Shown here piece after piece: positions 1-7,200 of a stretch of 18,900 nucleotides of DNA; position 1 is the first letter of the stretch; the number at the start of each line of letters is the position of its first letter. Location: NCBI GenBank assembly GCA_027451305.1, contig DAIDJQ010000134.1, positions 1 to 18,900 on the forward strand, in the 5' to 3' direction. The position numbers and the translations under genes are program-made. A model generated the notes under the pieces. The model did no database searches and had not been told where the DNA came from. It saw nothing but the letters and a program-made list of their open reading frames with translations. This stretch comes from Cellulomonas sp. (GTDB lineage: Bacteria > Actinomycetota > Actinomycetes > Actinomycetales > Cellulomonadaceae).

Positions 1-1
1 C

Positions 2-160
2 ACGACCGTGGACCCGACGGTCATGTCGGACGACGACGTCGCCGAGCTCACCGGCGTGCTGCGGGAGCGGGGCGTGCGTGAGCACGTGCTGCAGACCGTC
101 CGTCCGGACGGCACCACGGACGAGTACCGGGCGGCGCTGGCCGCGGTCCGGGCCGGGTGA
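2..160 (+). CDS. 3' end of a probable radical-SAM activating protein (NrdG-like), partial
   Basis: An open frame enters from the left edge and stops at TGA 158-160, giving about 52 C-terminal residues. The visible part begins TTVDPTVMSDDDVAELTG and continues with RERGVREHVLQTVRP. An R/TT-DPT strand, an acidic helix and a 'GV-x-x-HVLQ-x-R' strand are what I recall from the C-terminal end of actinobacterial anaerobic ribonucleoside-triphosphate reductase activating proteins, which use a 4Fe-4S cluster and SAM to make the glycyl radical on NrdD. The CxxxCxxC motif that would prove this lies outside the window, so the assignment rests on a short tail only. Another radical-SAM activase is possible. 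No start codon is visible. Confidence 0.5.
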   Translation, partial: TTVDPTVMSDDDVAELTGVLRERGVREHVLQTVRPDGTTDEYRAALAAVRAG

Positions 161-192
161 CGACGGATCCGGAAGGCCTCTCGCAGCGGGTG

Positions 193-213
193 CGCGGTGT
201 CACGAGCACCGCG
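193..213 (+). terminator. Candidate stem-loop after the first gene
   Basis: CGCGGTG (193-199) and CACCGCG (207-213) are perfect inverted repeats around a 7-nt loop, 32 nt after the upstream stop codon. There is no T-tract, which is common for actinobacterial terminators, but a 7-bp GC stem can also arise by chance in DNA this rich in GC. Confidence 0.3.
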
Positions 214-286
214 GGTGCGACCGCGCGGGGCGTGGTGCGGTGCCCGGTTTGCGCCGAATGTCAGTGGTCGGTGATGGGATCGGCTC

Positions 287-1945
287 ATGGAGGGAACGCG
301 GGAGCGAGGCGCAGCGTCCGGCGAGCCGGACGGCGTTGACGATCCCGGCGGCGTTGGTGGGCGAGGCGGCGTTGAAGAACGAGATCTCGTCGACGACCTG
401 GTGTGGGCGGTCGCGTCCGCGGATCGGCTCGCGCACCGGGTCGCGGCCTGGCGTGACCTCCTGGTGGGCGAGGCGTTCCGCCGCGGCGCCGTCGTCCGGC
501 GCGCCGAGACGCCTCCGCTCCTGTCGGACACGGTCGCCTGGGAGTGGGCTCGGCGAGGGATGCTCGCCGAGCTGGCGTTGGCGCTCCGTGTCCCCGAGTC
601 CACCTTGGCGTCGCGGCTGCACCGTACGGCGTCGCTGAGCTCCTCGTTCCCGCTCCTCGCTCAGGCGCATGGGACCGGTGACGTGTCGAGGTGGCACGTC
701 GACGTGATGCTCGAGCTCTTCGACCGCTGCCCGCCCGGCGTGCGGGCGGCCGCGGACGAGGCTCTGACGCCACGCGCCCGTCTCCTCGACCCGTCGCGGT
801 TCCGTGCGGTCGCACGCCGTTGGCGAGCCCGGCACGCCGGTCCGGTGACGCCAGCGGCTCGTCGCCAGGCCGTCGCCGACCGCCACGTGGTGGTCGCGCC
901 TGCCGACGACCACATGGCGTGGCTCAGCGCCCTCCTGCCGGCGGCGCAGGCGTACGCCGCGTTCCACCGCCTGTCCGACCTCGCGGCAGCCGTCCAGGGC
1001 CCCGACGACGACCGGACGCTGCCCCAGCTGCGCGCCGACGCGATGTCCGCGCTGCTGATCGACCCCGACGCGCTCGACGCCGCACGCGAGGTGCTCGGTC
1101 CCGCCGCCGCGACCGCTGTTGGTCTCCACGGCGGAGGCGACGGCGACGGCGACGTCCCCCGGGCCGACCAGCACGAGGACGTGCGGCCCCTGCCGGCCGG
1201 GCGGGTGTCCTCCGGGGACGACGAGCGGTCCACGCCGGACCCTGCCTGGCACCCGCCCGCCCTTGTCTGGGACCCGCCCGTCCTTGCCTGGCACCCGCCC
1301 GCTCCTGCCTGGGACCCGCCCGCTCCACAGACGTCCGAGCCCGCCGATTCGCCCGGCGCCGGGCGGCCTGGCTGCAGCGGTTCGACCCCCGGCGGACTGC
1401 GCGGCATCCGAGCGACCGTCGTGCTCACCGTCCCCGCCCTCTCGTTGCTCGGTCGCAGCGACGAGCCCGCCGTGCTGGAGGGTCACGGTCCGATCGACCT
1501 CGAGACCGCTCGTGAGCTCGCCGCAGGTGCGCCGTCGTTCATCCGCGTCCTGACGGATCCGCACACCGGGGCGGTCCTCTCGGTCGGTCGTCGCCGGTAC
1601 CAGGTTCCTGCCGATCTGCGGACGGCCCTCGAGGTCCGGGACGGCACCTGCCGATTCCCGGGCTGCTCGAGACGGGCGGCGCGCTGCGACCTCGACCACT
1701 CGACCGCATGGGCGGCGGGCGGGTCGACGAGCGCGGACAACCTCGCTCATCTGTGCCGCAAGCACCACCGCCTCAAGCACATGGCGCGGTGGCGACTGAC
1801 GCAGGATCCCGGTGGGGTGCTGGTGTGGCGGACCCCGTCCGGCCGCGAGTACCGGGACGAGCCCGCAGTGCACCTCGACAGCGACCAGCAGGGCGGGCGG
1901 AGCCCGACCAGTGGTGACGTGTACCCCGAGATCCCACCCTTCTAG
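287..1945 (+). CDS. DUF222 / HNH endonuclease-like protein (13E12-type family)
   Basis: This is a 552-residue protein. The N-terminal half (about residues 30-290) is the helical, Ala/Arg-rich DUF222-type region. The C-terminal part (about 440-515) is an HNH module: C455 and C460 in DGTCRFPGCSR, the D470-H471 pair in CDLDHSTAW, and C490-x-x-H493-H494 in LCRKHH. These are the expected zinc and metal ligands of a beta-beta-alpha nuclease fold, so the active site looks intact. Between the two parts is a low-complexity linker with a Trp/Pro heptapeptide repeat (residues 321-348). The family is abundant in actinobacteria, often in many copies per genome, and its biological role is poorly defined; DNA cleavage is inferred from the motif. 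ATG 287 was chosen because the coding-like composition begins there; the Shine-Dalgarno sequence is weak. Just upstream, GTCAGTG and GTCGGTG stand in tandem (260-273). The gene appears to be a single unit. Confidence 0.85.
   Translation: MEGTRERGAASGEPDGVDDPGGVGGRGGVEERDLVDDLVWAVASADRLAHRVAAWRDLLVGEAFRRGAVVRRAETPPLLSDTVAWEWARRGMLAELALALRVPESTLASRLHRTASLSSSFPLLAQAHGTGDVSRWHVDVMLELFDRCPPGVRAAADEALTPRARLLDPSRFRAVARRWRARHAGPVTPAARRQAVADRHVVVAPADDHMAWLSALLPAAQAYAAFHRLSDLAAAVQGPDDDRTLPQLRADAMSALLIDPDALDAAREVLGPAAATAVGLHGGGDGDGDVPRADQHEDVRPLPAGRVSSGDDERSTPDPAWHPPALVWDPPVLAWHPPAPAWDPPAPQTSEPADSPGAGRPGCSGSTPGGLRGIRATVVLTVPALSLLGRSDEPAVLEGHGPIDLETARELAAGAPSFIRVLTDPHTGAVLSVGRRRYQVPADLRTALEVRDGTCRFPGCSRRAARCDLDHSTAWAAGGSTSADNLAHLCRKHHRLKHMARWRLTQDPGGVLVWRTPSGREYRDEPAVHLDSDQQGGRSPTSGDVYPEIPPF
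1247..1330 (+). repeat. Four in-frame 21-bp repeats encoding a W(H/D)PP heptapeptide
   Basis: Inside the HNH-protein gene, a 21-bp unit is repeated four times. It encodes WHPPALV, WDPPVLA, WHPPAPA and WDPPAPQ (residues 321-348). The H/D alternation means that units 1 and 3, and 2 and 4, are the closest pairs, as if a 42-bp pair had been duplicated. The unit length keeps the frame. The repeat sits in the linker between the DUF222 and HNH parts. Confidence 0.85.
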
Positions 1946-1974
1946 GCAGACCTCCCGACCACCCTGACCCCGGC

Positions 1975-2002
1975 GTGCCCGCTGTGGCAGCTGCTCGGGC
2001 AC
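1975..2002 (+). terminator. Candidate terminator stem-loop after the HNH gene
   Basis: GTGCCCG (1975-1981) pairs perfectly with CGGGCAC (1996-2002) across a 14-nt loop that itself contains the palindrome GCAGCTGC. It starts 30 nt after the stop codon. There is no T-run. The 17-bp tandem repeats begin immediately downstream. Confidence 0.4.
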
Positions 2003-2009
2003 CCCGGTC

Positions 2010-2128
2010 CACGTGTTCGGGCGTCCCACGTGTTCCGGCGTCCCACGTGTTCCGGCACCCCACGTGTTCCGGCACCCCACGTGTTCCGGCACCCCACGTG
2101 CTCCGGCACCCCACGTGCTCCGGCACCC
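2010..2128 (+). repeat. Seven tandem copies of a 17-bp unit, each starting with CACGTG
   Basis: Unit starts are 2010, 2027, 2044, 2061, 2078, 2095 and 2112, with exact 17-bp spacing. The consensus is CACGTGTTCCGGCACCC. Units 3-5 are identical. Units 1-2 end GCGTCC, and units 6-7 have CACGTGC. A decayed eighth copy starts near 2129. The period is not a multiple of three, so the array would not encode a repeated peptide in a fixed frame. It fills the middle of the 304-nt gap between the HNH gene and the BldG-like gene and ends about 120 nt before the latter's start. The strict tandem, spacer-free arrangement rules out a CRISPR array. Confidence 0.9.
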
Positions 2129-2234
2129 CGCACGCCGGGCATCGGACGCCACCGGCGAGCAACGCCGGGGCACGGTCTGGTAGCCGCGTGCCGGTCGGGA
2201 TGTTTGAATTCCCGTGTCGTTCCCAGAGCGACGC

Positions 2235-2240
2235 GGAGGA
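2235..2240 (+). promoter_or_regulatory. Ribosome binding site that fixes the BldG-like start
   Basis: GGAGGA ends 9 nt before GTG 2250. An ATG at 2214 is in the same frame but has no such site and would add 12 residues without similarity to STAS proteins, so GTG 2250 is preferred. Confidence 0.7.
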
Positions 2241-2249
2241 GCGAAGAGC

Positions 2250-2597
2250 GTGGGGCTGCGGGTGGTGAGCCGCGACGTCGGCAACCAGACGGTCGTCGAG
2301 GTCGCCGGTGAGATCGACGTCGCGACGGCGGACACGCTGCGCGAGCGCCTCGGCACCCTCATCGACCGGCAGCACGTGGACCTGGTGGTCGACCTGCGCG
2401 GGGTCGGCTTCATGGACTCCACGGGCCTGGGCCTCCTGGTCGGGACGTTGAAGCGCGTGCGCACGGCCGGTGGCCGGCTGCAGCTGGTGATCGACTCCGA
2501 GCGGCTGCTGATGGTCTTCCGGATCACCGCGCTCGAGCAGGTGTTCACCATCCGTCCCTCGCTCGACGACGCGCTCGTCGAGGAGCCGACGCACTGA
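2250..2597 (+). CDS. bldG: STAS-domain anti-sigma factor antagonist, BldG/RsbV type
   Basis: From GTG 2250 the protein has 115 residues and is one complete STAS domain. Diagnostic stretches are VVEVAGEIDVATADTLRERL (about 16-35) and GFMDSTGLGLLVG, where Ser57 is the expected phosphorylation site. With this start the numbering matches S. coelicolor BldG, whose phosphoserine I recall as Ser57. FRITALEQVF near residue 90 is also very close to BldG. In this family the unphosphorylated form binds an anti-sigma factor or kinase and frees a sigma factor, and phosphorylation by the kinase switches it off. The protein is cytoplasmic. In Streptomyces a kinase-like anti-sigma gene lies just downstream and hppA is close by; here hppA is the next gene and no kinase gene is present. 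Ortholog status is inferred from sequence similarity and neighbourhood. Confidence 0.85.
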   Translation: MGLRVVSRDVGNQTVVEVAGEIDVATADTLRERLGTLIDRQHVDLVVDLRGVGFMDSTGLGLLVGTLKRVRTAGGRLQLVIDSERLLMVFRITALEQVFTIRPSLDDALVEEPTH

Positions 2598-2619
2598 GCC
2601 CCGCGCTCCGGACCGGTGG

Positions 2620-2636
2620 CGGCGCAGACCGCGCCG
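2620..2636 (+). terminator. Weak candidate terminator after the BldG-like gene
   Basis: CGGCGC (2620-2625) and GCGCCG (2631-2636) form a 6-bp stem with a 5-nt loop, 22 nt after the stop codon. There is no T-run and the stem is short, so this could be chance. Confidence 0.25.
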
Positions 2637-2690
2637 GGGTCGGGGACAGGCGTCGGAACGGCGCCACGCTGCCCTCCATACGGCCTGGGT

Positions 2691-2714
2691 TCACGCGTGA
2701 GTAGGACCTAGGTC
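2691..2714. promoter_or_regulatory. Two adjacent perfect 10-bp palindromes upstream of hppA
   Basis: TCACGCGTGA (2691-2700) and GACCTAGGTC (2705-2714) are each perfect inverted repeats, separated by GTAG. Their centres are 14 bp apart. They lie 92-115 nt before the hppA start and just upstream of a possible -10 box. They could be binding sites for dimeric regulators; no known consensus is recognised. Confidence 0.45.
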
Positions 2715-2726
2715 ACCCACCCTGGC

Positions 2727-2732
2727 TAGACT
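2727..2732 (+). promoter_or_regulatory. Possible -10 box of the hppA promoter
   Basis: TAGACT matches the TANNNT core of actinobacterial primary-sigma -10 elements. A matching -35 is not clear: the hexamer at 17-bp spacing is GGACCT, inside the second palindrome. If real, the leader is about 65-70 nt and the palindromes cover the -35 region. Confidence 0.3.
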
Positions 2733-2805
2733 GCCCGGATCCTTCGGCGACGGGGCCGGAGGACGACGCGGCCACGAGCCGTGCGACGTCCTTGGGGGAG
2801 GATCC

Positions 2806-5271
2806 ATGCTGCAGCTCGGCACCACGAGCCTGGTGATCGTCGGATGCATCGCAGCGGTGGCGGGGGTCGCCCTCGTGGTGGCCGCGGTCCTCGCGCGGCA
2901 GGTGCTCGCCGCTGGCGAGGGCACCGTTCGCATGCAGGACATCGCGCAGGCGGTGCAGGAGGGCGCCTCGGCGTTCCTGCGCCGGCAGCTGCGCACGCTG
3001 GGGATGTTCGCGGTGGTGGTCGTCGCACTGCTGCTGCTGCTTCCCGGCGACGGCGGCGTCAAGCTGGGCCGCAGCATCTTCTTCCTGCTCGGCGCGGGTT
3101 TCTCCGCGTCGATCGGGTTCCTCGGCATGTGGCTGGCCACCCGCGCGAACGTCCGGGTGGCCGCAGCCGCCTCCGGTCCCGACGGGCGGGCGATGGGTGC
3201 ACGCATCGCGTTCCGCACCGGGGGCGTGGTCGGCATGTGCGTCGTCGGCCTGGGTCTGCTCGGTGCCTCGGCCGTCGTGCTGATCTATCGCGGTCAGGCG
3301 CCCGCGGTCCTGGAGGGCTTCGGCTTCGGCGCGGCGCTGCTGGCCATGTTCATGCGGGTCGGCGGCGGCATCTTCACCAAGGCGGCCGACGTCGGCGCGG
3401 ACCTGGTCGGCAAGGTGGAGCAGGGCATCCCGGAGGACGACCCGCGCAACGCCGCCACCATCGCCGACAACGTGGGCGACAACGTCGGCGACTGCGCCGG
3501 CATGGCGGCGGACCTCTTCGAGTCCTACGCCGTGACGCTCGTCGCCGCGCTCATCCTCGGCAAGGCGGCGTTCGGCGAGGACGGCATGGTGTTCCCGCTG
3601 ATCGTGACGGCGGTCGGCGCGCTCGTCGCGGCACTCGGCGTGTTCATCACCCGGGTGCGCGGCCAGGAGTCGGGGCTGCAGGCGATCAACCGCGGCTTCT
3701 ACACGTCGGCCCTGCTGGGCGTGGTGCTGGCGACGATCGCGGCCTTCGTCTACCTGCCGTCGTCGTTCGCCGCCCTCACCGGCGGAACGGCGGGGCTGGA
3801 GACGCACGCCGGCGACCCCCGCCTCATCGCCTCGATCGCCGTGCTGGTGGGTGTGGTCCTCGCCGGCGTCATCCTCTGGGTGACCGGCTACTTCACCAAC
3901 ACCACCAGCAACCCCACGCTGCACGTCGCACGGACCACGCTCACGGGTGCGGCCACCGTGGTGCTGTCCGGGATCGGCGTCGGCTTCGAGTCAGCCGTCT
4001 ACACCGCGGGCATCATCGCCGCCGCGATCTGCGCCGTGTTCCTCGTCGCGGGCGGCTCCATCCCGCTGGCCCTGTTCCTCATCGCGCTCGCGGGCTGCGG
4101 CCTGCTCACCACGGTCGGTGTGATCGTCGCGATGGACACCTTCGGCCCGGTGAGCGACAACGCCCAGGGCATCGCGGAGATGTCCGGCGACGTGACCGAG
4201 GACGGTGCGCGGATCCTCACCGACCTGGACGCCGTCGGGAACACCACGAAGGCGGTCACCAAGGGCATCGCGATCGCCACCGCCGTGCTGGCCGCCACGG
4301 CACTGTTCGGCTCCTACGCCGACGCGGTGAAGACGGCGCTGGCCGGGGTCACGGGCAGTCTCGGCGGCGACCTGGTCACCGCGATGATGGACTACCAGAT
4401 CATCTCGCCGATCACCCTGGTGGGCCTGATCCTCGGCGGCGCCACGGTGTTCCTGTTCTCCGGCCTGGCGGTCGACGCCGTCACCCGCGCCGCCGGCGCG
4501 ATCGTGTTCGAGGTGCGCCGGCAGTTCAGCGAGCACCCCGGGATCATGAACGGCACCGAGCGGCCGGAGTACGGCCGGGTGGTGGACATCTGCACGCGTG
4601 ACTCGCTGCGCGAGCTGGCCACCCCGGGGCTGCTGGCGGCGTCTGCACCGATCGCGGTCGGCTTCGGGCTCGGCATCGGCCCGCTCGCCGGGTTCCTGGC
4701 GGGTGCCATCGGCGCCGGCGTCCTGATGGCCGTGTTTCTCGCGAACAGCGGCGGCTCGTGGGACAACGCGAAGAAGATCGTCGAGGACGGGCACTACGGC
4801 GGCAAGGGCTCGGCGGCGCACGCGGCGGCGGTCATCGGCGACACCGTGGGCGACCCGTTCAAGGACACGGCCGGGCCCGCCATCAACCCGCTGATCAAGG
4901 TGATGAACCTGGTGGCGCTCCTGGTCGCACCCGCCGTCGTGTCCGTCTCGGCGGGCGCGCACGCGAACCACGTGCTGCGACTCACCATCGCGATGCTCGC
5001 CGCGGCCGTGGCGTTCGGCGCCGTGATCCTGTCCCGGTTCCGGGCGGCGCGGGTGGACCGGGAGGCGGTCGCGGCGGAGCGGGCGGCGGAGCGGGCGACC
5101 TACGACGACGGCTCGCAGGCGGACTCCGCGCTGGAGGCGGAGCTGGCGTTCGACGGGTCCGACGACGGCTTCGCGGAGGACCAGCTCGCCGGGGACCTGC
5201 CGGACGAGGACCTCGACGACGACAGCCTGGCCGACTCGGCCCCGGGCGGCGGACCGAGGCCCCGCGACTGA
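2806..5271 (+). CDS. hppA: Membrane-bound K+-independent proton-pumping pyrophosphatase
   Basis: This 821-residue integral membrane protein hydrolyses pyrophosphate in the cytoplasm and pumps H+ across the membrane. Family signatures are intact: DVGADLVGKVE (from D195) and DNVGDNVGDCAG (from D221) hold the Mg-PPi ligands, and DNAKKIVEDG (from D653) with GDTVGDPFKDTAGPAINPL (from G678) form the second half of the site. The subclass is readable from GNTTKAVTKG: Lys482 and Thr485 sit where K+-dependent enzymes have Ala and Gly, so a K+-independent H+ pump is expected. About 16 hydrophobic segments are visible. ATG 2806 follows GGGGAGG by 5 nt. The last 56 residues (766-821) are an acidic tail, 19 Asp/Glu with only two Arg, beyond the conserved core. 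The protein may recover energy from the PPi made in biosynthesis. Confidence 0.97.
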   Translation: MLQLGTTSLVIVGCIAAVAGVALVVAAVLARQVLAAGEGTVRMQDIAQAVQEGASAFLRRQLRTLGMFAVVVVALLLLLPGDGGVKLGRSIFFLLGAGFSASIGFLGMWLATRANVRVAAAASGPDGRAMGARIAFRTGGVVGMCVVGLGLLGASAVVLIYRGQAPAVLEGFGFGAALLAMFMRVGGGIFTKAADVGADLVGKVEQGIPEDDPRNAATIADNVGDNVGDCAGMAADLFESYAVTLVAALILGKAAFGEDGMVFPLIVTAVGALVAALGVFITRVRGQESGLQAINRGFYTSALLGVVLATIAAFVYLPSSFAALTGGTAGLETHAGDPRLIASIAVLVGVVLAGVILWVTGYFTNTTSNPTLHVARTTLTGAATVVLSGIGVGFESAVYTAGIIAAAICAVFLVAGGSIPLALFLIALAGCGLLTTVGVIVAMDTFGPVSDNAQGIAEMSGDVTEDGARILTDLDAVGNTTKAVTKGIAIATAVLAATALFGSYADAVKTALAGVTGSLGGDLVTAMMDYQIISPITLVGLILGGATVFLFSGLAVDAVTRAAGAIVFEVRRQFSEHPGIMNGTERPEYGRVVDICTRDSLRELATPGLLAASAPIAVGFGLGIGPLAGFLAGAIGAGVLMAVFLANSGGSWDNAKKIVEDGHYGGKGSAAHAAAVIGDTVGDPFKDTAGPAINPLIKVMNLVALLVAPAVVSVSAGAHANHVLRLTIAMLAAAVAFGAVILSRFRAARVDREAVAAERAAERATYDDGSQADSALEAELAFDGSDDGFAEDQLAGDLPDEDLDDDSLADSAPGGGPRPRD

Positions 5272-5434
5272 CCGGGTCGGTGGCGCCCGCCGCGTCCGGG
5301 GTCCTGGTCGGTTACGGTCTGGCCGTGACCGCCGCCCACGTGCTCGACGATCCGGCGGCGAGGGCCGCCGGCGACCGCCTCCCGATGCTCGTGGAGCCGG
5401 TCCGCCTGGCGACGAGCCCAGGGATGCACCGCTC

Positions 5435-6994
5435 GTGACCCCGACGGCAACGCCCGACCCGGCGGCCGTCGCCGCGCTCCGGGCGGACCTGGCGGGCTTC
5501 ACCGTCGACGCGGTCCACCGGCTGCTCGGCCCCGTCGCCGCCGCTGCGCTGGACCGCGGCGAACCGGTACCGGCACTGCGCGCGACCGCCGCCCCGGCCG
5601 GCCCGGACCTGGCGCCGACCGCCACCCTGGTGCGTGCCTTCCTGCTGGGCGAGCCCGTGCGTCGCGCGGAGCTCGACCACGCCCTGCCGAGCCTGCGCAC
5701 GTCGGGCGCCGCCGCGCTCGGACTGGTGCGCGCCGAGGGTCCCGACGGCACCGACGACGTGCACCCGCTGGTCGACCTGCGTCCGTGGACGGCGGTCGAC
5801 GGTGCCGACGAGACGACGTGGTGGGTGGCCTCCGACCTGGGTGAGCTGGCCACCGGCGGTCCGCTGGGCACCGACCACGTGCTCGGCATCGGTGGCGCGT
5901 CGGTGACGCTGGCCGCCGCGACCGTCCCGACGGTGGTGGACCGGGTCCTGGACCTCGGCACCGGCTGCGGGGTGCAGGCCCTGCACGCCTCCCGCCACGC
6001 GCGGCACGTGACGGCGACGGACGTCTCGGACCGCGCCCTCGCGTTCGCAGCGTTCAACCTCGCGCTGGCGGGCCTCGACGCGTCCCGGGTGGACCTGCGT
6101 CGCGGTTCGCTGCTGGAGCCGGTGGCCGACGAGACGTTCGACCTGGTGGTGAGCAACCCGCCGTTCGTCATCACGCCGCGGGTGCCGGGGGTCCCGGTCT
6201 ACGAGTACCGCGACGGCGGCCGTGCCGGCGACGAGCTGGTCGCGGAGCTGGTCACGGGGGTCGGGCGGGTCCTGGCTCCCGGCGGGGTCGCCCAGCTGCT
6301 GGCCAACTGGGAGGTCCGAGGAGACGACGACTGGCGGGACCGTGTCGGTGGCTGGGTGGACGACTCGGGCCTGGACGCCTGGGTGGTGCAGCGTGAGCTG
6401 ATCGACCCGGCCCGGTACGCCGAGACCTGGATCCGCGACGGCGGGACCACCCCGGCCGGCGACCGCGGCGACTGGCGGTCGCAGTACGGAGCGTGGCTCG
6501 ACGACCTCGCATCGCGCGACGTCACGGCCGTCGGGTTCGGCATCGTCACGCTGCGCCGCCCCGCGGCGGGTGACGAGCACCGCACGCGCCTGCGCCGGCT
6601 GGAGGAGCTCATCAGCCCGCTGCCCGGGCCGGTGGGCCCGGCGATCGCGGCGGGGCTGGCGGCCCACGACTGGCTCGCGGCGCACGACGACGCCGCGCTC
6701 GCAGCCTGCCGGCTCGTCGTCGCGCCGGACGTCACCGAGGAGCGGCACCTGCTCCCGGGCGAGGCGGACCCGCGCGTGGTGCTGCTGCGGCAGGGCGGCG
6801 GGTTCGGGCGCGTGGTGCCGGTGGGCACGGCCCTGGCGGGGCTCGTCGGCGCCTGCGACGGCGAGCTGACCGTCGGCACGCTGGTCGCCGCGCTCGGTGC
6901 CGTGCTGGAGCGCGCCGCGGACGAGGTCGCGGCCGAGGTGCTGCCCGGGGTGCGCGACCTGCTCCGGGACGGCCTGCTGCTGCCGCGGAGCTGA
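5435..6994 (+). CDS. SAM-dependent methyltransferase with NPPF motif (N5-glutamine/small-domain type)
   Basis: This 519-residue protein has three parts: an N-terminal helical domain (about 1-105), a Rossmann methyltransferase core (about 130-330) and a C-terminal winged-helix-like region (about 390-515). Motif I is VLDLGTGCGVQALHAS, with D173 and the glycines at 175, 177 and 179. An acidic ATDVSDRAL follows, and the catalytic-type N241-P-P-F244 (SNPPFVITPR) is present. NPPY/F enzymes methylate a planar nitrogen, either a glutamine side chain (PrmC/HemK) or an exocyclic base amine (RlmG/RsmC). Which one applies here cannot be read from the sequence. GTG 5435 has AGGGA 9 nt upstream. The 163-nt gap after hppA holds no clear promoter, so co-transcription is possible. 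The gene also sits near hppA in other actinobacteria, as far as I recall. Confidence 0.85.
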   Translation: MTPTATPDPAAVAALRADLAGFTVDAVHRLLGPVAAAALDRGEPVPALRATAAPAGPDLAPTATLVRAFLLGEPVRRAELDHALPSLRTSGAAALGLVRAEGPDGTDDVHPLVDLRPWTAVDGADETTWWVASDLGELATGGPLGTDHVLGIGGASVTLAAATVPTVVDRVLDLGTGCGVQALHASRHARHVTATDVSDRALAFAAFNLALAGLDASRVDLRRGSLLEPVADETFDLVVSNPPFVITPRVPGVPVYEYRDGGRAGDELVAELVTGVGRVLAPGGVAQLLANWEVRGDDDWRDRVGGWVDDSGLDAWVVQRELIDPARYAETWIRDGGTTPAGDRGDWRSQYGAWLDDLASRDVTAVGFGIVTLRRPAAGDEHRTRLRRLEELISPLPGPVGPAIAAGLAAHDWLAAHDDAALAACRLVVAPDVTEERHLLPGEADPRVVLLRQGGGFGRVVPVGTALAGLVGACDGELTVGTLVAALGAVLERAADEVAAEVLPGVRDLLRDGLLLPRS

Positions 6995-7097
6995 CGACCC
7001 GAGCGGGCGCCGTGCGGACGAGCCGGAACGGCCCGCAGCTGCGGTGCTGACGACCCGAGCGGGCGCCGTGCGGACGAGCCGGAACGGCCCGCAGCTG
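6990..7097 (+). repeat. Perfect 52-bp direct duplication that includes the methyltransferase stop codon
   Basis: Copy 1 is 6990-7041 and copy 2 is 7046-7097, identical by eye and separated by CGGT, so the period is 56 bp. Copy 1 contains the TGA stop (6992-6994). Each copy can fold: in copy 1, GCGGG (7003-7007) with CCCGC (7032-7036) and CCGT (7010-7013) with ACGG (7028-7031) make a 9-bp stem with a 2-nt bulge. The pair may act as tandem terminators between the methyltransferase and the sugar operon, or be a recent duplication without function. Confidence 0.85.
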
Positions 7098-7168
7098 TCC
7101 GGCTGACTCCGCGCCCGCGGTTCACCGTAGAGCGATGGTCTCGATCCGGTCACGGATTGTTTGCGGAC

Positions 7169-7197
7169 TTGACGTTATTCCGAGCCGCGCGCATTCT
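7169..7197 (+). promoter_or_regulatory. Promoter of the sugar operon
   Basis: TTGACG (7169-7174) matches five of six bases of the -35 consensus. It is followed, after exactly 17 bp, by CATTCT (7192-7197) as a -10 box. The region from about 7140 to 7200 is visibly richer in A+T than its surroundings. Transcription would start near 7203-7205, inside the first operator. The -10 is poor, so the exact start is uncertain. Confidence 0.55.
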
Positions 7198-7200
7198 TGT

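Noticed and set aside
2010..2128. CRISPR array
   Set aside because: The 17-bp units are directly contiguous, with no unique spacers and no cas genes nearby.
2214..2249. Upstream ATG start for the BldG-like protein
   Set aside because: It has no ribosome binding site and adds residues outside the STAS fold; GTG 2250 has GGAGGA at good spacing and gives BldG-like numbering.
200..2551. A 783-codon minus-strand open frame across the HNH gene, the tandem repeats and the BldG-like gene
   Set aside because: It runs opposite to well-supported genes, is rich in Arg/Pro/Gly with no domain, and crosses the repeat array; it is a GC-driven shadow.
5325..5438. A 37-codon open frame that ends in a GTGA overlap with the methyltransferase start
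   Set aside because: There is no Shine-Dalgarno sequence before GTG 5325, no recognisable motif, and the frame merely continues a long shadow frame of hppA. A leader peptide cannot be excluded.
3991..6174. Long minus-strand frame over hppA and the methyltransferase
   Set aside because: It is antisense to two genes with clear catalytic motifs, and its composition is typical of shadow frames; no start signal or motif is seen.
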